A stretch of 25,725 bases of DNA, from the IMG/VR virus record IMGVR_UViG_3300044940_000245, positions 1 through 25,725 of that record; one strand, given 5' to 3'. The stretch is from a virus. Within the stretch, counting starts at the first letter, position 1, and the number at the start of each line of letters is the position of its first letter. The notes under the pieces are model-generated. The model saw only the letters and a program-made list of their open reading frames with translations, searched no databases and was not told the origin of the DNA. The position numbers were made by a program, and so were the translations under genes. Below, one piece after another: positions 16,281-25,236 of this stretch.

Positions 16281-19200
16281 TCGTAGCAGCGAGACAGAAC
16301 CCGTTTGCTCTCGACCGGGTCGTAGAGCAGGTTGGTCCGACTACTGCTCGCGCGCTGGTTCAGCGATATTTTCCTCCTAGTCATCAACCGTATGTAATCG
16401 TCTTTCTTGATGGAAAACTAATCCCTATAGAAGACTGGGATAAGGTCATTACTAGTGGCCTGGTCGGCTTGACCATCAGGCCGCAGAACAGAGAACTAGT
16501 TCGCATCGGACTGTTCTTCGCCGTCGTCGTTGCAGCCGCGGCAACGGGGCAATGGGCGGCATTGCCCGTCGCGCAAGGCGGGCTAGGGCTTGGCGTGCTA
16601 GGCTCTAGCGCGCTAGGCGCGGCTGTAGGGCTGGCTGGCGGGTTGTTGGTTAATGCCCTAGTGTCGCCTGCAGAGCTCTCGACCGATGGGGGTCGAGGTT
16701 CTAAGTCTTGGTCGCTGGATCGCGTTTCTAATCAGGCCAGGATCTATAGCGCGGTTCCCCGTGCTTTTGGACGAATTCGTTATTACCCTCCTCTAGCTGC
16801 AGAACCGATTCCCTATCGTAAGAAGCGTCGAGAACATGTTCAGGTCGCGCTGTGCTGGGGATATGGTCCTCTTGAGGTAACGGATATCAAGGTCGGTAAG
16901 ACTCCGATCACATATTTTGATAATGTGCAGTCGGAGTTCTTCCCTGGCGACCCTGGCGTGGTGCCGGAATCAACTCTGTTCTCTCAAGATGTTCATGTCG
17001 AGACCATCAATGAAGAAGTCGTCAATGAGTTCGGACCTCTGGTTCGTCGGAGTGGTGTCGCTCCCGAGCAAATCGAGGTAGTACTCAGCTTCCCCCGAGG
17101 CCTCGTAGATTTGTCAGATGGAGATACCGATGAACTCGCTGTTACGTTCGAATTAGAGTATTCCTATGTTGATTCTGGGGTCTGGCAGACTTGGGTTACA
17201 GAGACCGTCAGACGAGAAACTACGAATCCATTCAATTTGACCTACACGCTTGATGTGACTGGTCAGGTTGATGTGCGTCTAACTAGAATCACTAGGGACC
17301 GCAAAGACTTCGCGAAATCAGATTCATTGTTCTGGCGGTTTTTGATTTCCAGGCGCGCTGGTAATCCCTTCAAATTGCCGGGAGTCGCTATCAGCACTTA
17401 TGACTTTCGTTCAGGGGAACAGCTCAGCGGGTCTGTAGACGAGATCAGTGGAGTTATCTCTGCTAAGGTTCTAGACTGGAATGGTTCCGATTGGGTATTG
17501 CGGGAAACGTCCAATCCCGCGTCCATAGCGCGCGCTGTTCTGCAGGCATCCGGTGCCTGGGAGCCGACTCCGGATAGTGAGTTGGATCTGGCCGGGTTCG
17601 TCAGATGGCATGAATATTGCCAGCAGCATGGGCTTGAATGTAATATCGTCATAGACTGGGACAACGCCACACAGGAAGAAGTACTCCAGCTAGTCGCCGC
17701 TACTGGCGACGCCATTGTACCGTTTATCAATGGTCGACGTGTTCCGGTCATAGATTCCGTACAGACGACCCCTGTACAGATGTTCACTCCTTTGAACATC
17801 AGAGATCTGAAATCTGATCTAACCTTCATAGACGTTCCGCACGGGCTGAGAGTCAGGTTCTTGAACGAGGAACGGGACTACGAGCCTGATGAGCGAGTCG
17901 TCTATATGGACGGCTACGGACCAGATAACGCATCGAAATTCGAAGATTTCGAGATCCCCGGCGTTACGAGCCCTAAGCTGATATATCGTCACGCGCGCCG
18001 GCGACTAGCTGAGATCTTGCTGCGCCGCGAGCGTTTCACATGGCTGTCGCCGTGGGACTGGTTAACTTGTCGTGTAGGCGATCTGGTGCACCTATCCCAT
18101 CACGCGCTGGGAGTAGGTGTTTCGTGGTCGCGTGTTCTTAAAGTCTACACAGATCGAGAGAACCGAATCACTGGTGTTGATTTAACTTCCCCGGTGAATC
18201 TTAAAGAAGAAGGATCTTACGGTGCTCGTATCAGAGGGGCTGAGATCTATACCGTGGCGATCAGTAGATTTACTTCCACGCATCTTGACTTTGAAACGCC
18301 ACTAGACGGCTCTGTTGAGGTCGACGATCTGGTCTCGATTGGGGACCTTCAAGTAGAAACTATTCCACTACTGATTACTAATATCCGACCAGCGGAACAG
18401 TTGATGGCGGAGATCACCGCCGTACGGTATCATGATGGTGTCTACAAAGCAGACACCGAAGTTATTCCCCCATGGTCTAGTGGCATCTCATCTTCCTTGT
18501 TAGAACCACCTATCGTCACGTTCGCGATATGGGATTATCGAACTAGCGAGGCTGTGCTGGCTGTCGAGGACACTGGAACATACACTCAACCGCTGGCTGC
18601 TCTGGAAATTGGATGGAGATACAATCCCGAAGATACGATGACTATTAACTCGTATCCCCCAGACACGAGTTCCGTCAGACTGACCCTGGCAAGGGACGCG
18701 CTCGTCCAGGGCAGGTGGCGAACGCTGAACGGTCGCGTCAGCTTGTGGAGCCCGACCGTTCGCGTTAGCACATCGCGTGCAGCGCAGACCATTTCTTCGT
18801 TTGGTGTCAGCTCAGCGTGGATCGATTCAGACTACTTGCGCTGGGCGATGCGAGATACCAGTAAGCACTACGATGGTTGGCAGATCAGGTATGGACCTCC
18901 CGGAGTGCCGTGGGAACTGGCTACTCCGCTCCACCAGGGGTTGTTGCAGACACAGTATTTTCCGATCAGCAATCTTCCGTTCTATAATTGTGAGCTATTG
19001 ATCACTGTCTATTATAACGGTGTCCCTAGCGAACCGTACCGGCTGCCCTACGCTCCCGCTGATCTAGGTGGGGATCGGTATGATCTATGGTCAGTGGACT
19101 ATAAAACTCTGGGATGGCCAGGCGTACTGCCCTCACACGTACAGAAAACAGATATTTTGACGAGTGAAAATTCTCTATGGATGTTTCCTGCTCCTGGCGA

Positions 19201-19747
19201 GCCGATGTTTCCTGCGCCAGAAGCGCCCATGTTTGTTCCCAGGGGAGCTGAATTCACGTACAGAACAGAGTTCGAGTTCCCTGACGGGTTCGAACCTTCT
19301 GATGTTTTGATTATTCAACCTATTGGAGTCGTGAGCGCTCTACAGTATACTAGGGAGGTCAGGACACTAGTCGAGACAGCATTTGATGACGAAACTGTCT
19401 TTGACGATGGTACGCGCTTCACGGAAGCTGGGGTTGGTTCTTATCTGCCTTGGCCTGGTGAGTTGCGATATCAGGCGGGAGCCAAGATCGAAGTTACCAT
19501 TGTCGCCAGCTACCTCGAGCACCTCTATTTCAAAATCCGAGGTAGAGCGCGAAAGTATTATCAAACGAATGTCGTCGTTTCTCCTGATGGGACCGTTATC
19601 CAGCTCGAGGCCCCGTATCGATTCGTGCTTGCCGTGCATGCGATACCCATCGGTAATGCGACGGTCCGGGTGATATCTAAGGAGCCGGAAGTGGTAGTCG
19701 CGTCAGACGTGGAAACCCTGGCGGACATCACAGTGGAGTATGTCTAA
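16268..19747 (+). CDS. Tail tip / host specificity protein, gpJ-like
   Basis: The 1159-aa protein is close in length to lambda gpJ (1132 aa) and holds the tip slot after the NlpC/P60 gene. Residues 1-75 are a small folded domain. Residues 79-133 are a long hydrophobic Gly/Ala-rich stretch ending LLVNALVSP, then NQARIYSAVPRAFGRIRYYPP, as in many J-like proteins. The middle holds tail-hub-like parts (CQQHGLECNIVIDW, IRDLKSDLTFIDVPHGLRVRF, RRERFTWLSPWDWLTCRVGDLVHL). After about residue 700 come fibronectin-type-like sandwich segments. The end has a repeated motif (MFPAPGEP / MFPAPEAP / MFVPRG, from about 972) and a distinct beta-rich tip that may contact the receptor. No Shine-Dalgarno is evident, so coupling is likely. 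Confidence 0.88.
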   Translation: MAHLVVAARQNPFALDRVVEQVGPTTARALVQRYFPPSHQPYVIVFLDGKLIPIEDWDKVITSGLVGLTIRPQNRELVRIGLFFAVVVAAAATGQWAALPVAQGGLGLGVLGSSALGAAVGLAGGLLVNALVSPAELSTDGGRGSKSWSLDRVSNQARIYSAVPRAFGRIRYYPPLAAEPIPYRKKRREHVQVALCWGYGPLEVTDIKVGKTPITYFDNVQSEFFPGDPGVVPESTLFSQDVHVETINEEVVNEFGPLVRRSGVAPEQIEVVLSFPRGLVDLSDGDTDELAVTFELEYSYVDSGVWQTWVTETVRRETTNPFNLTYTLDVTGQVDVRLTRITRDRKDFAKSDSLFWRFLISRRAGNPFKLPGVAISTYDFRSGEQLSGSVDEISGVISAKVLDWNGSDWVLRETSNPASIARAVLQASGAWEPTPDSELDLAGFVRWHEYCQQHGLECNIVIDWDNATQEEVLQLVAATGDAIVPFINGRRVPVIDSVQTTPVQMFTPLNIRDLKSDLTFIDVPHGLRVRFLNEERDYEPDERVVYMDGYGPDNASKFEDFEIPGVTSPKLIYRHARRRLAEILLRRERFTWLSPWDWLTCRVGDLVHLSHHALGVGVSWSRVLKVYTDRENRITGVDLTSPVNLKEEGSYGARIRGAEIYTVAISRFTSTHLDFETPLDGSVEVDDLVSIGDLQVETIPLLITNIRPAEQLMAEITAVRYHDGVYKADTEVIPPWSSGISSSLLEPPIVTFAIWDYRTSEAVLAVEDTGTYTQPLAALEIGWRYNPEDTMTINSYPPDTSSVRLTLARDALVQGRWRTLNGRVSLWSPTVRVSTSRAAQTISSFGVSSAWIDSDYLRWAMRDTSKHYDGWQIRYGPPGVPWELATPLHQGLLQTQYFPISNLPFYNCELLITVYYNGVPSEPYRLPYAPADLGGDRYDLWSVDYKTLGWPGVLPSHVQKTDILTSENSLWMFPAPGEPMFPAPEAPMFVPRGAEFTYRTEFEFPDGFEPSDVLIIQPIGVVSALQYTREVRTLVETAFDDETVFDDGTRFTEAGVGSYLPWPGELRYQAGAKIEVTIVASYLEHLYFKIRGRARKYYQTNVVVSPDGTVIQLEAPYRFVLAVHAIPIGNATVRVISKEPEVVVASDVETLADITVEYV

Positions 19748-20682
19748 TGACGTACAGTAGAGCAGTCATCTTCGTTGAGGGAGACAATACAAATCCGAAT
19801 AACCGCACTAGACTGGATCAGTTCATTAAGGGTGTTTATGATCAGATCAGCACCTTGCCGACGAACTATACTGGTCTCGCAAATAAGATCGTAAAGGTCA
19901 AATCAGACGAAACCGGACTGGAAGTTGGCGAAGTTCCGGTTCAACATGTTCGTTCTCCGATCGTCTTGGGGACCGGCCAAACCATCGGCGCTGATCACGT
20001 GGCTCAGCGTCTTGTGTCTGAGTCCGGTGTGATTACCTTTTACGAAAGGTCGGTCATTCTACGAAATTCAGGTACTCCGCCGGCTAGCAATGTCACTGTG
20101 ACTCTGCCCGGCGGCGCGTCTGTGACCGTTGGAATGTGGTGGAGCATCATGGCCGCGCCTGATCAGGGCGGCACCTTGACCATACAGGCACCGAGCGGTT
20201 CTACTATTAATGGAGAATCCAGCATCTCCCTGGATGGTCCGAATGCTGAAGCTATCGTGACCGTTGGAGCCGTCTCCGGCGCGAATGTGACGTATTACGC
20301 TAGCGGTCAGATCAGTTCGGGCCAGACATTTACTGGTCCGACTATGTTTGCTGGAAGTGTGAATTTCAACAAGCAAGAGGTCTATGGCGGGTGGATGAAG
20401 CTCGGTCCTACTATTGACAATAGTACTTCTTCACCGATTGTTCTTGGAGATTCTGACATCGGCGTAGAACGGCGCATCACAGCCACTACGGCTAAGACTA
20501 TTCAAGTACCGACTGGTTGGCGAGGTGTGTTCCACGCGCTGAATGAAACCTCGAGTACGACACATGTTCTTAGTCTAGAAGGGGGAGGTTCAGTAAACGT
20601 TGGGCCGGGAAAGAAAGTTATCGTCGATGCCAATGGTACGAAGCGCAACGTGGCGATCATCACATATGACCTTAGTGGGTGA
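19747..20682 (+). CDS. Tail appendage protein, function unknown
   Basis: The 311-aa product starts in a TAATG overlap with the tip protein gene, so it is probably another tail appendage. Residues 1-60 look like a short N-terminal attachment part (NRTRLDQFIKGVYDQISTLPTNY). The rest is rich in Thr, Ser, Gly and Val and predicts as beta strands, with an imperfect pattern shared by RSVILRNSGTPPASNVTVTLP in the middle and GWRGVFHALNETSSTTHVLSLEG near the end. The second form resembles a module in the partial gene at the right edge. No enzyme motif was seen. It could be a short fibre or an adaptor for the next protein. Confidence 0.6.
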   Translation: MTYSRAVIFVEGDNTNPNNRTRLDQFIKGVYDQISTLPTNYTGLANKIVKVKSDETGLEVGEVPVQHVRSPIVLGTGQTIGADHVAQRLVSESGVITFYERSVILRNSGTPPASNVTVTLPGGASVTVGMWWSIMAAPDQGGTLTIQAPSGSTINGESSISLDGPNAEAIVTVGAVSGANVTYYASGQISSGQTFTGPTMFAGSVNFNKQEVYGGWMKLGPTIDNSTSSPIVLGDSDIGVERRITATTAKTIQVPTGWRGVFHALNETSSTTHVLSLEGGGSVNVGPGKKVIVDANGTKRNVAIITYDLSG

Positions 20683-20688
20683 CTCATC

Positions 20689-23600
20689 ATGCGTAGGCGT
20701 GTTGCCGCTGGTCTTCGCCCGCTGACCTCTGTCAGCGCTGCTCCCGTTACAGTAGAAACCGTCACTGAGCGGGTGGATTTTGCTGATTTAATCAACCCGG
20801 CTAACTGGAATATTACTAATAAAGATTCTATCAAAGGTGTTGCAGAAGCGAGCTCAGATTCCACGTATGAGAATCACAGCTTCACCGCAGGAGGAACATT
20901 CGGCGCGACCGCCGTGTTCAGCGCTGTTTCTGGACAATTGTCCGGCGACCTTTTGCTACGAGTGCGAGCCAAGGTTTCCACGACTACCGGCGCGCCCAAG
21001 GTCAGAGCATCTCTTTATGAAGGAACTGTTCTTAAGAGTACGGGCACATGGCAGAATCTAACAACGTCCTTTGCCACCTACACGTGGACGTATTCTTCGA
21101 ACCTGTTATCTGACAAAACTGGAGCGCAGGCTAGATTCGTATTCGAGTTCAGCGATTCTGCCAGCGCGCCGAACGTCGGGTACTACACGGTCTCGGCGGT
21201 TGATCTGATTCGAACCCGCACTAGTCAAACTGTCAGCGCTGGTCCACAGAATCCGGCGACCTATCCTACTGCCTCTAGATCTATTCTGGTATCGAATAGC
21301 CAGGAACTGCAAGCAGCCTTGCAGGCGGTTCAGCCTGGAGAACATATCGTTCTTAGTTCGGGCTCCTATAGCGGACAGTTTTCTGCGTTCAAGCACGGCA
21401 CCAAGGAGAGCCCGATTGTAATTCGTGGTGAACAGCTTCATACCGCGGAGTTCACTGGATCTCTTGAACTGCGAGGTAACCACACCTGGATCTATGGAGT
21501 ACAATTCAACGCTGCGACGTTGCGCCTGATCGGAGAAGGAACTGTCGCTAGCCGGTGTTATTGGCGCCAGGGTCAAGACGACATTTCCGCGGCCTGTGTG
21601 TCTGTGACAGGAGTTGATTGCCAGGTCGGGTTCTGTGAATTCGATCGCTATCGTGCGAAAGCAGTTGAAGTCCTGCCGGGCGCTGGCGCGCGCAGGACTT
21701 GGATTCATAGAAATTATTTCCACGACAGCAACACCGATCAGCGGTATCAACTCTATGGCATCGTCATAGGGTCGCCGTCAGACGAGCTCGTCGAGCTCGG
21801 TGGGGTGGTGGAGTACAATCTTTTCCGCAGATGTCTGTCCAAACAGAACAACTTGATTCTAAACTTCTGTAGTCGGGTCTCGATCAATAACAACACGATC
21901 GAACAGTGCTACGGCGCGCTGATCAACAATCGCGCCGGTAATGGCAATTCTATCAAGGGCAACTGGATCAGTGATCCACAGTCTGGCGTAGGGGGAATCA
22001 ATAATTACGGAGCGGATAACGCTATCCACGGCAATTTCTGCTCTGGTAAGATTTCGATCTATGCTGGTAATCGTAGTCCATTGACTATTGACGCTAGAGA
22101 CACGCCAGCGTCGCTGCGAGCATCTGTTGTCAGCAACATCGCCACCGTCATCGTTGGAGCGACTCCTCCTAGCGACGTACCCGCTACTGACACTGTCGTA
22201 GAAGCTAACCAAGGAACTGTCCAGCGCCAGCGTGAGGTCGGCACAACCGTCTCTGCGACCTCGTCGATCAGCGTCCCGGCCCCTGTTCGCTTGGTGGACA
22301 CAGACGTCGGTCCTTACGCGAACATGAGCGGAGGCCTCAATCGTCCTCCCGCTGAGCCGTCTGGGGCTCGCATTGTCAACGTCACGAATTCTACAGAACT
22401 GACTAATGCACTTCAAAACGCCCAGGTCGGCGACAAGATAGTCTTGGCCAATGGGACGTATTCTGGGAACTACACGGTCAACGTTGCCCAGGTCGCCCTT
22501 GTCGCTGCGTCGATCAACGGCGCTTCTATCACTGGCGTCTTGTCTTTGCAGGGGATGTATCAACAGGTCTATGGTGTCAGGTTCTCTGGAGGGGGTCGCG
22601 TAGAGGTTTCGAATGTCGGACAGAAAGTGGTTCGTTGTCGCTTCGATGGATGCACTAGTTCGCCTGTAATCAAGGTCTCAAAAGAGGACTGCGAAATTTC
22701 TTGGTGCGAATTTGTTGGCCTACAAGCCCAGGGCGTGAACGTCCGCCCTGCGGACGGTGGTCGCAGGGCCTGGATCCACCACAATTACTTCTACAACTCT
22801 ACGTCCAGCGGCACCGATCGCCATGCGATTTTGCTCGGGGTGGCTGGAACGGATATCTCGCTGCAGGCTGCCTGTGTTGTGGAATTCAATCTATTTGAGA
22901 ACGTTACGACTCATGATCAGGTAATTCAGGTATTGTCCAGCACGAACATCTTGCGATACAACACGTTCGTCAATTGCGGAACCAGCCGCTATGTCCAGAT
23001 TCAGTACGGTGTGAACAACGCGCTACTCGCCAACTACTTTGATCAATCTGGCGGGTGGCGAATTATGGATCGCGACAACTCTGCGGTGGGCAATAAGTGT
23101 CTGGGTGGTCAATTTCAAGTCAGCGCCGGAACACACGACCCAGACACCAGTCCTGGATGGCAGACTCCCCCGCTGGACTACCCCGCAGCCAAGCGATCTG
23201 TGGTCGCCGGTAATGATGGAGCACTCCTGGTAGGACATGTGTTTCCTGGTCGTTCTGGGGACCAGACGGTACCAGCCAATGCGACTGAAGTCAGTGGTCA
23301 CGTGGGAACGATCACTTACGGTACTCATTCAGGAACAACGACACCCTCCCTTAACAGAACCGTCCCGGCCGCTGTTCGGTTGACTAGCGCTGACGTTGGT
23401 CAGCAGGCTGGCCAACTCCCCACTACGACTCCTTCTGGCTGGCCGGCCGGCTGGACAGTTCCTTCTCTGAAGTCGTATCACGGCATTGGACAAGCGTTCA
23501 ACTACTGGGGAGGTCTGTACGTCTTCCAGCGCTATGATCAGTGGCTTGGCAGACCGACGAATGTAGCGACTGTCTGGGCAGAGCAGAACGTTCCAGATTG

Positions 23601-24495
23601 GGACAGCTTGGCCGGAGGCGCTGGTCCAGACGACACTACTTGGTCCGGTCAGATCAATATGTGGAATATCACGAAAGCCTTGGACACGTCTCTCTGGCCC
23701 GCTGATCGACCGGTTATTATCTGTATCACTGGGCTGCCAGCGACTCATGCTGTGCGGTTGTCCAACAATCAATGGCAGAACGCCAATTCCTGGCAGCAGG
23801 TTGCTAACGGTGAATTTGATGTCTACTACACTAGACTGTTCCGTAGACTAGCTTATCGTTGTCAGCAGGCCGGCAAACCGGCGAACAAAGTCATTATCCG
23901 CTTCGCTTGGGAAATGAACGGTACCTGGTATAATCATGCTGTTGGATCAGACAAAGCAGGGTTCATCGCTGCGTGGCAGCGCATCGTAACTCTCGGGAAC
24001 GCTGCAGTCGCTGCGATCATGGGTTCTGGTAAGCGGTTCCTCTGGGAGTTTGGACCGTCTTATCAGCTACGCTTCGGGAATCGCACGAGCGAGCGCTTAT
24101 GGAATATCTATCCTGGCGATGCTTATGTAGATATCGTCTCGTTGAGTCTCCACGATAACATTGGCATCAAATCTTCAGCAGATTGGCAGCGCTTGTTGGA
24201 ATACGACAAGAACAATCAGCTAGAAGGTCTGCATCCGTGGTTTGATTTTGCTCGCTCGAGGGGCAAGCCAGTTGGCATCAGCGAGATGTCGTTCAATCAC
24301 ACGGCTAAGCAGTACTTCCCGGTCACTGAGAATCCAGAAGCAGCTTGGGCAGGCTTTGAAACGCTGCGTCAGCGATACATCGACGCGTTCCTATATTTTG
24401 TGTACTTGTCGGATAGCTACACTTCTATGTTTGATCGAGGGTCCTGGGGAGAGCCTTATCGTCAGCGATACAAGCCTGGTGGAGTCGCTCCATAA
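20689..24495 (+). CDS. Tail-associated polysaccharide enzyme: beta-sandwich, two PL6-like beta-helices, GH26-like glycosidase
   Basis: This 1268-aa protein has four parts. Residues 30-175 look like a carbohydrate-binding beta sandwich. Residues 198-545 and 560-905 are two related parallel beta-helices like polysaccharide lyase family 6, each opening with a SxELxxALxxxxxGxxIVL pattern, then a GxYSG turn, WIHxNYF and VExNLF. Residues 925-1268 resemble GH26: RFAWEMNGTWYNH with probable acid/base Glu1075, FLWEFGPSY, YPGDAYVDIVSLSLHD and GKPVGISEMSF with probable nucleophile Glu1199. The canonical PL6 Lys is not seen in either helix and the Arg only perhaps in the first, so lyase activity is doubtful; the GH26 glutamates are present. 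The likely role is binding and cutting capsule or exopolysaccharide; the substrate cannot be read from the sequence. It starts six bases after the previous stop. Confidence 0.85.
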   Translation: MRRRVAAGLRPLTSVSAAPVTVETVTERVDFADLINPANWNITNKDSIKGVAEASSDSTYENHSFTAGGTFGATAVFSAVSGQLSGDLLLRVRAKVSTTTGAPKVRASLYEGTVLKSTGTWQNLTTSFATYTWTYSSNLLSDKTGAQARFVFEFSDSASAPNVGYYTVSAVDLIRTRTSQTVSAGPQNPATYPTASRSILVSNSQELQAALQAVQPGEHIVLSSGSYSGQFSAFKHGTKESPIVIRGEQLHTAEFTGSLELRGNHTWIYGVQFNAATLRLIGEGTVASRCYWRQGQDDISAACVSVTGVDCQVGFCEFDRYRAKAVEVLPGAGARRTWIHRNYFHDSNTDQRYQLYGIVIGSPSDELVELGGVVEYNLFRRCLSKQNNLILNFCSRVSINNNTIEQCYGALINNRAGNGNSIKGNWISDPQSGVGGINNYGADNAIHGNFCSGKISIYAGNRSPLTIDARDTPASLRASVVSNIATVIVGATPPSDVPATDTVVEANQGTVQRQREVGTTVSATSSISVPAPVRLVDTDVGPYANMSGGLNRPPAEPSGARIVNVTNSTELTNALQNAQVGDKIVLANGTYSGNYTVNVAQVALVAASINGASITGVLSLQGMYQQVYGVRFSGGGRVEVSNVGQKVVRCRFDGCTSSPVIKVSKEDCEISWCEFVGLQAQGVNVRPADGGRRAWIHHNYFYNSTSSGTDRHAILLGVAGTDISLQAACVVEFNLFENVTTHDQVIQVLSSTNILRYNTFVNCGTSRYVQIQYGVNNALLANYFDQSGGWRIMDRDNSAVGNKCLGGQFQVSAGTHDPDTSPGWQTPPLDYPAAKRSVVAGNDGALLVGHVFPGRSGDQTVPANATEVSGHVGTITYGTHSGTTTPSLNRTVPAAVRLTSADVGQQAGQLPTTTPSGWPAGWTVPSLKSYHGIGQAFNYWGGLYVFQRYDQWLGRPTNVATVWAEQNVPDWDSLAGGAGPDDTTWSGQINMWNITKALDTSLWPADRPVIICITGLPATHAVRLSNNQWQNANSWQQVANGEFDVYYTRLFRRLAYRCQQAGKPANKVIIRFAWEMNGTWYNHAVGSDKAGFIAAWQRIVTLGNAAVAAIMGSGKRFLWEFGPSYQLRFGNRTSERLWNIYPGDAYVDIVSLSLHDNIGIKSSADWQRLLEYDKNNQLEGLHPWFDFARSRGKPVGISEMSFNHTAKQYFPVTENPEAAWAGFETLRQRYIDAFLYFVYLSDSYTSMFDRGSWGEPYRQRYKPGGVAP

Positions 24496-25190
24496 TGCCG
24501 GCCAGCCTGTCTGCGACATCTGTTGCTCTTTCAGACGCGGTCGCCAGGACTTCCTACTCGTTTAGTAACGTCAATTTCCCGTCTGGCAAGATTCTTCTGG
24601 GCGTGAAGGTAAGCAAGACGGCGTCTGGAGCCCCGTCCATTGCATCTATCACACATCCTAATCTAAGTAATATCACACTGATCAGAGAAGCTACTCACGC
24701 TAATTCCACCGAGAACCGAGGAACCAGGATCGCTCTGTATTCCGCGGACAGTAGTGGGGGTTCTGGAACCCTCACTATCAATATCAACAGCACCGACGCT
24801 TGGAGCTGCCAGGTCTTGGCCTGGCAAGTCTCTGACATAGACTCGATCATTGGACAAGCGGATGGTCTATCCTCTGGGGACACAGATGTAGATGTCACCG
24901 CTAGTCCAGCGACCGGCGGAGCAGCACTAGGGCTCGCGCTGGTCGGTTGCTACAGGACCAACACGTCTGGAACCATTTCGATTTCAAATTGGACAACAGC
25001 AGATAATTCCACGAGCGCAGGCTACTTCACATTTCGGGGATCCGGATTTACTGGAACCCCTCCATCAGCTCCTGTGGGCACGCTCAGCGCTGGCTACATG
25101 CGACCCGGAATCATGGTTGCTGTTACTTGGTCTGAGATCGCAGCTTCTTCCGGAGCAAAGAGCGCGCTGATCCGCGCACCTGGGGGATGA
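24495..25190 (+). CDS. Small beta-rich phage structural protein, function unknown
   Basis: The 231-aa protein overlaps the previous stop as TAATG and belongs to the adsorption cluster. It is rich in Ser, Thr, Ala and Gly with alternating strands (KILLGVKVSK, GTRIALYSADSSGGSGTLTI, AWSCQVLAWQVSDID, ALGLALVGCYRT), like a single jelly-roll or immunoglobulin-like sandwich. No signal peptide, membrane segment or catalytic motif is seen. It could be a fibre tip, a decoration or an adaptor. The family was not recognised, and the call rests on position and composition. Confidence 0.6.
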   Translation: MPASLSATSVALSDAVARTSYSFSNVNFPSGKILLGVKVSKTASGAPSIASITHPNLSNITLIREATHANSTENRGTRIALYSADSSGGSGTLTININSTDAWSCQVLAWQVSDIDSIIGQADGLSSGDTDVDVTASPATGGAALGLALVGCYRTNTSGTISISNWTTADNSTSAGYFTFRGSGFTGTPPSAPVGTLSAGYMRPGIMVAVTWSEIAASSGAKSALIRAPGG

Positions 25191-25192
25191 AC

Positions 25193-25236
25193 TTGCTGAC
25201 AAATTCGAGTCGTGCTAGCCTCGCCCAGGAGTTGCC
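25193..25236 (+). promoter_or_regulatory. Possible weak promoter and Shine-Dalgarno before the last gene
   Basis: The 46-base gap at 25191-25236 breaks the chain of overlapping genes. TTGCTG (25193-25198) and TAGCCT (25216-25221) are 17 bases apart, and TGC precedes the second, giving an extended -10 shape. Each matches the sigma-70 consensus only in part. AGGAG (25227-25231) lies five bases before the ATG at 25237 and is a convincing ribosome binding site. The promoter is tentative, the ribosome binding site is not. Confidence 0.3.

Noticed and set aside
21106-22563. Minus-strand open frames of 214 and 234 codons opposite the polysaccharide enzyme gene
   Set aside because: Arg/Ser-rich translations without domains, lying opposite a well-supported multi-domain gene.
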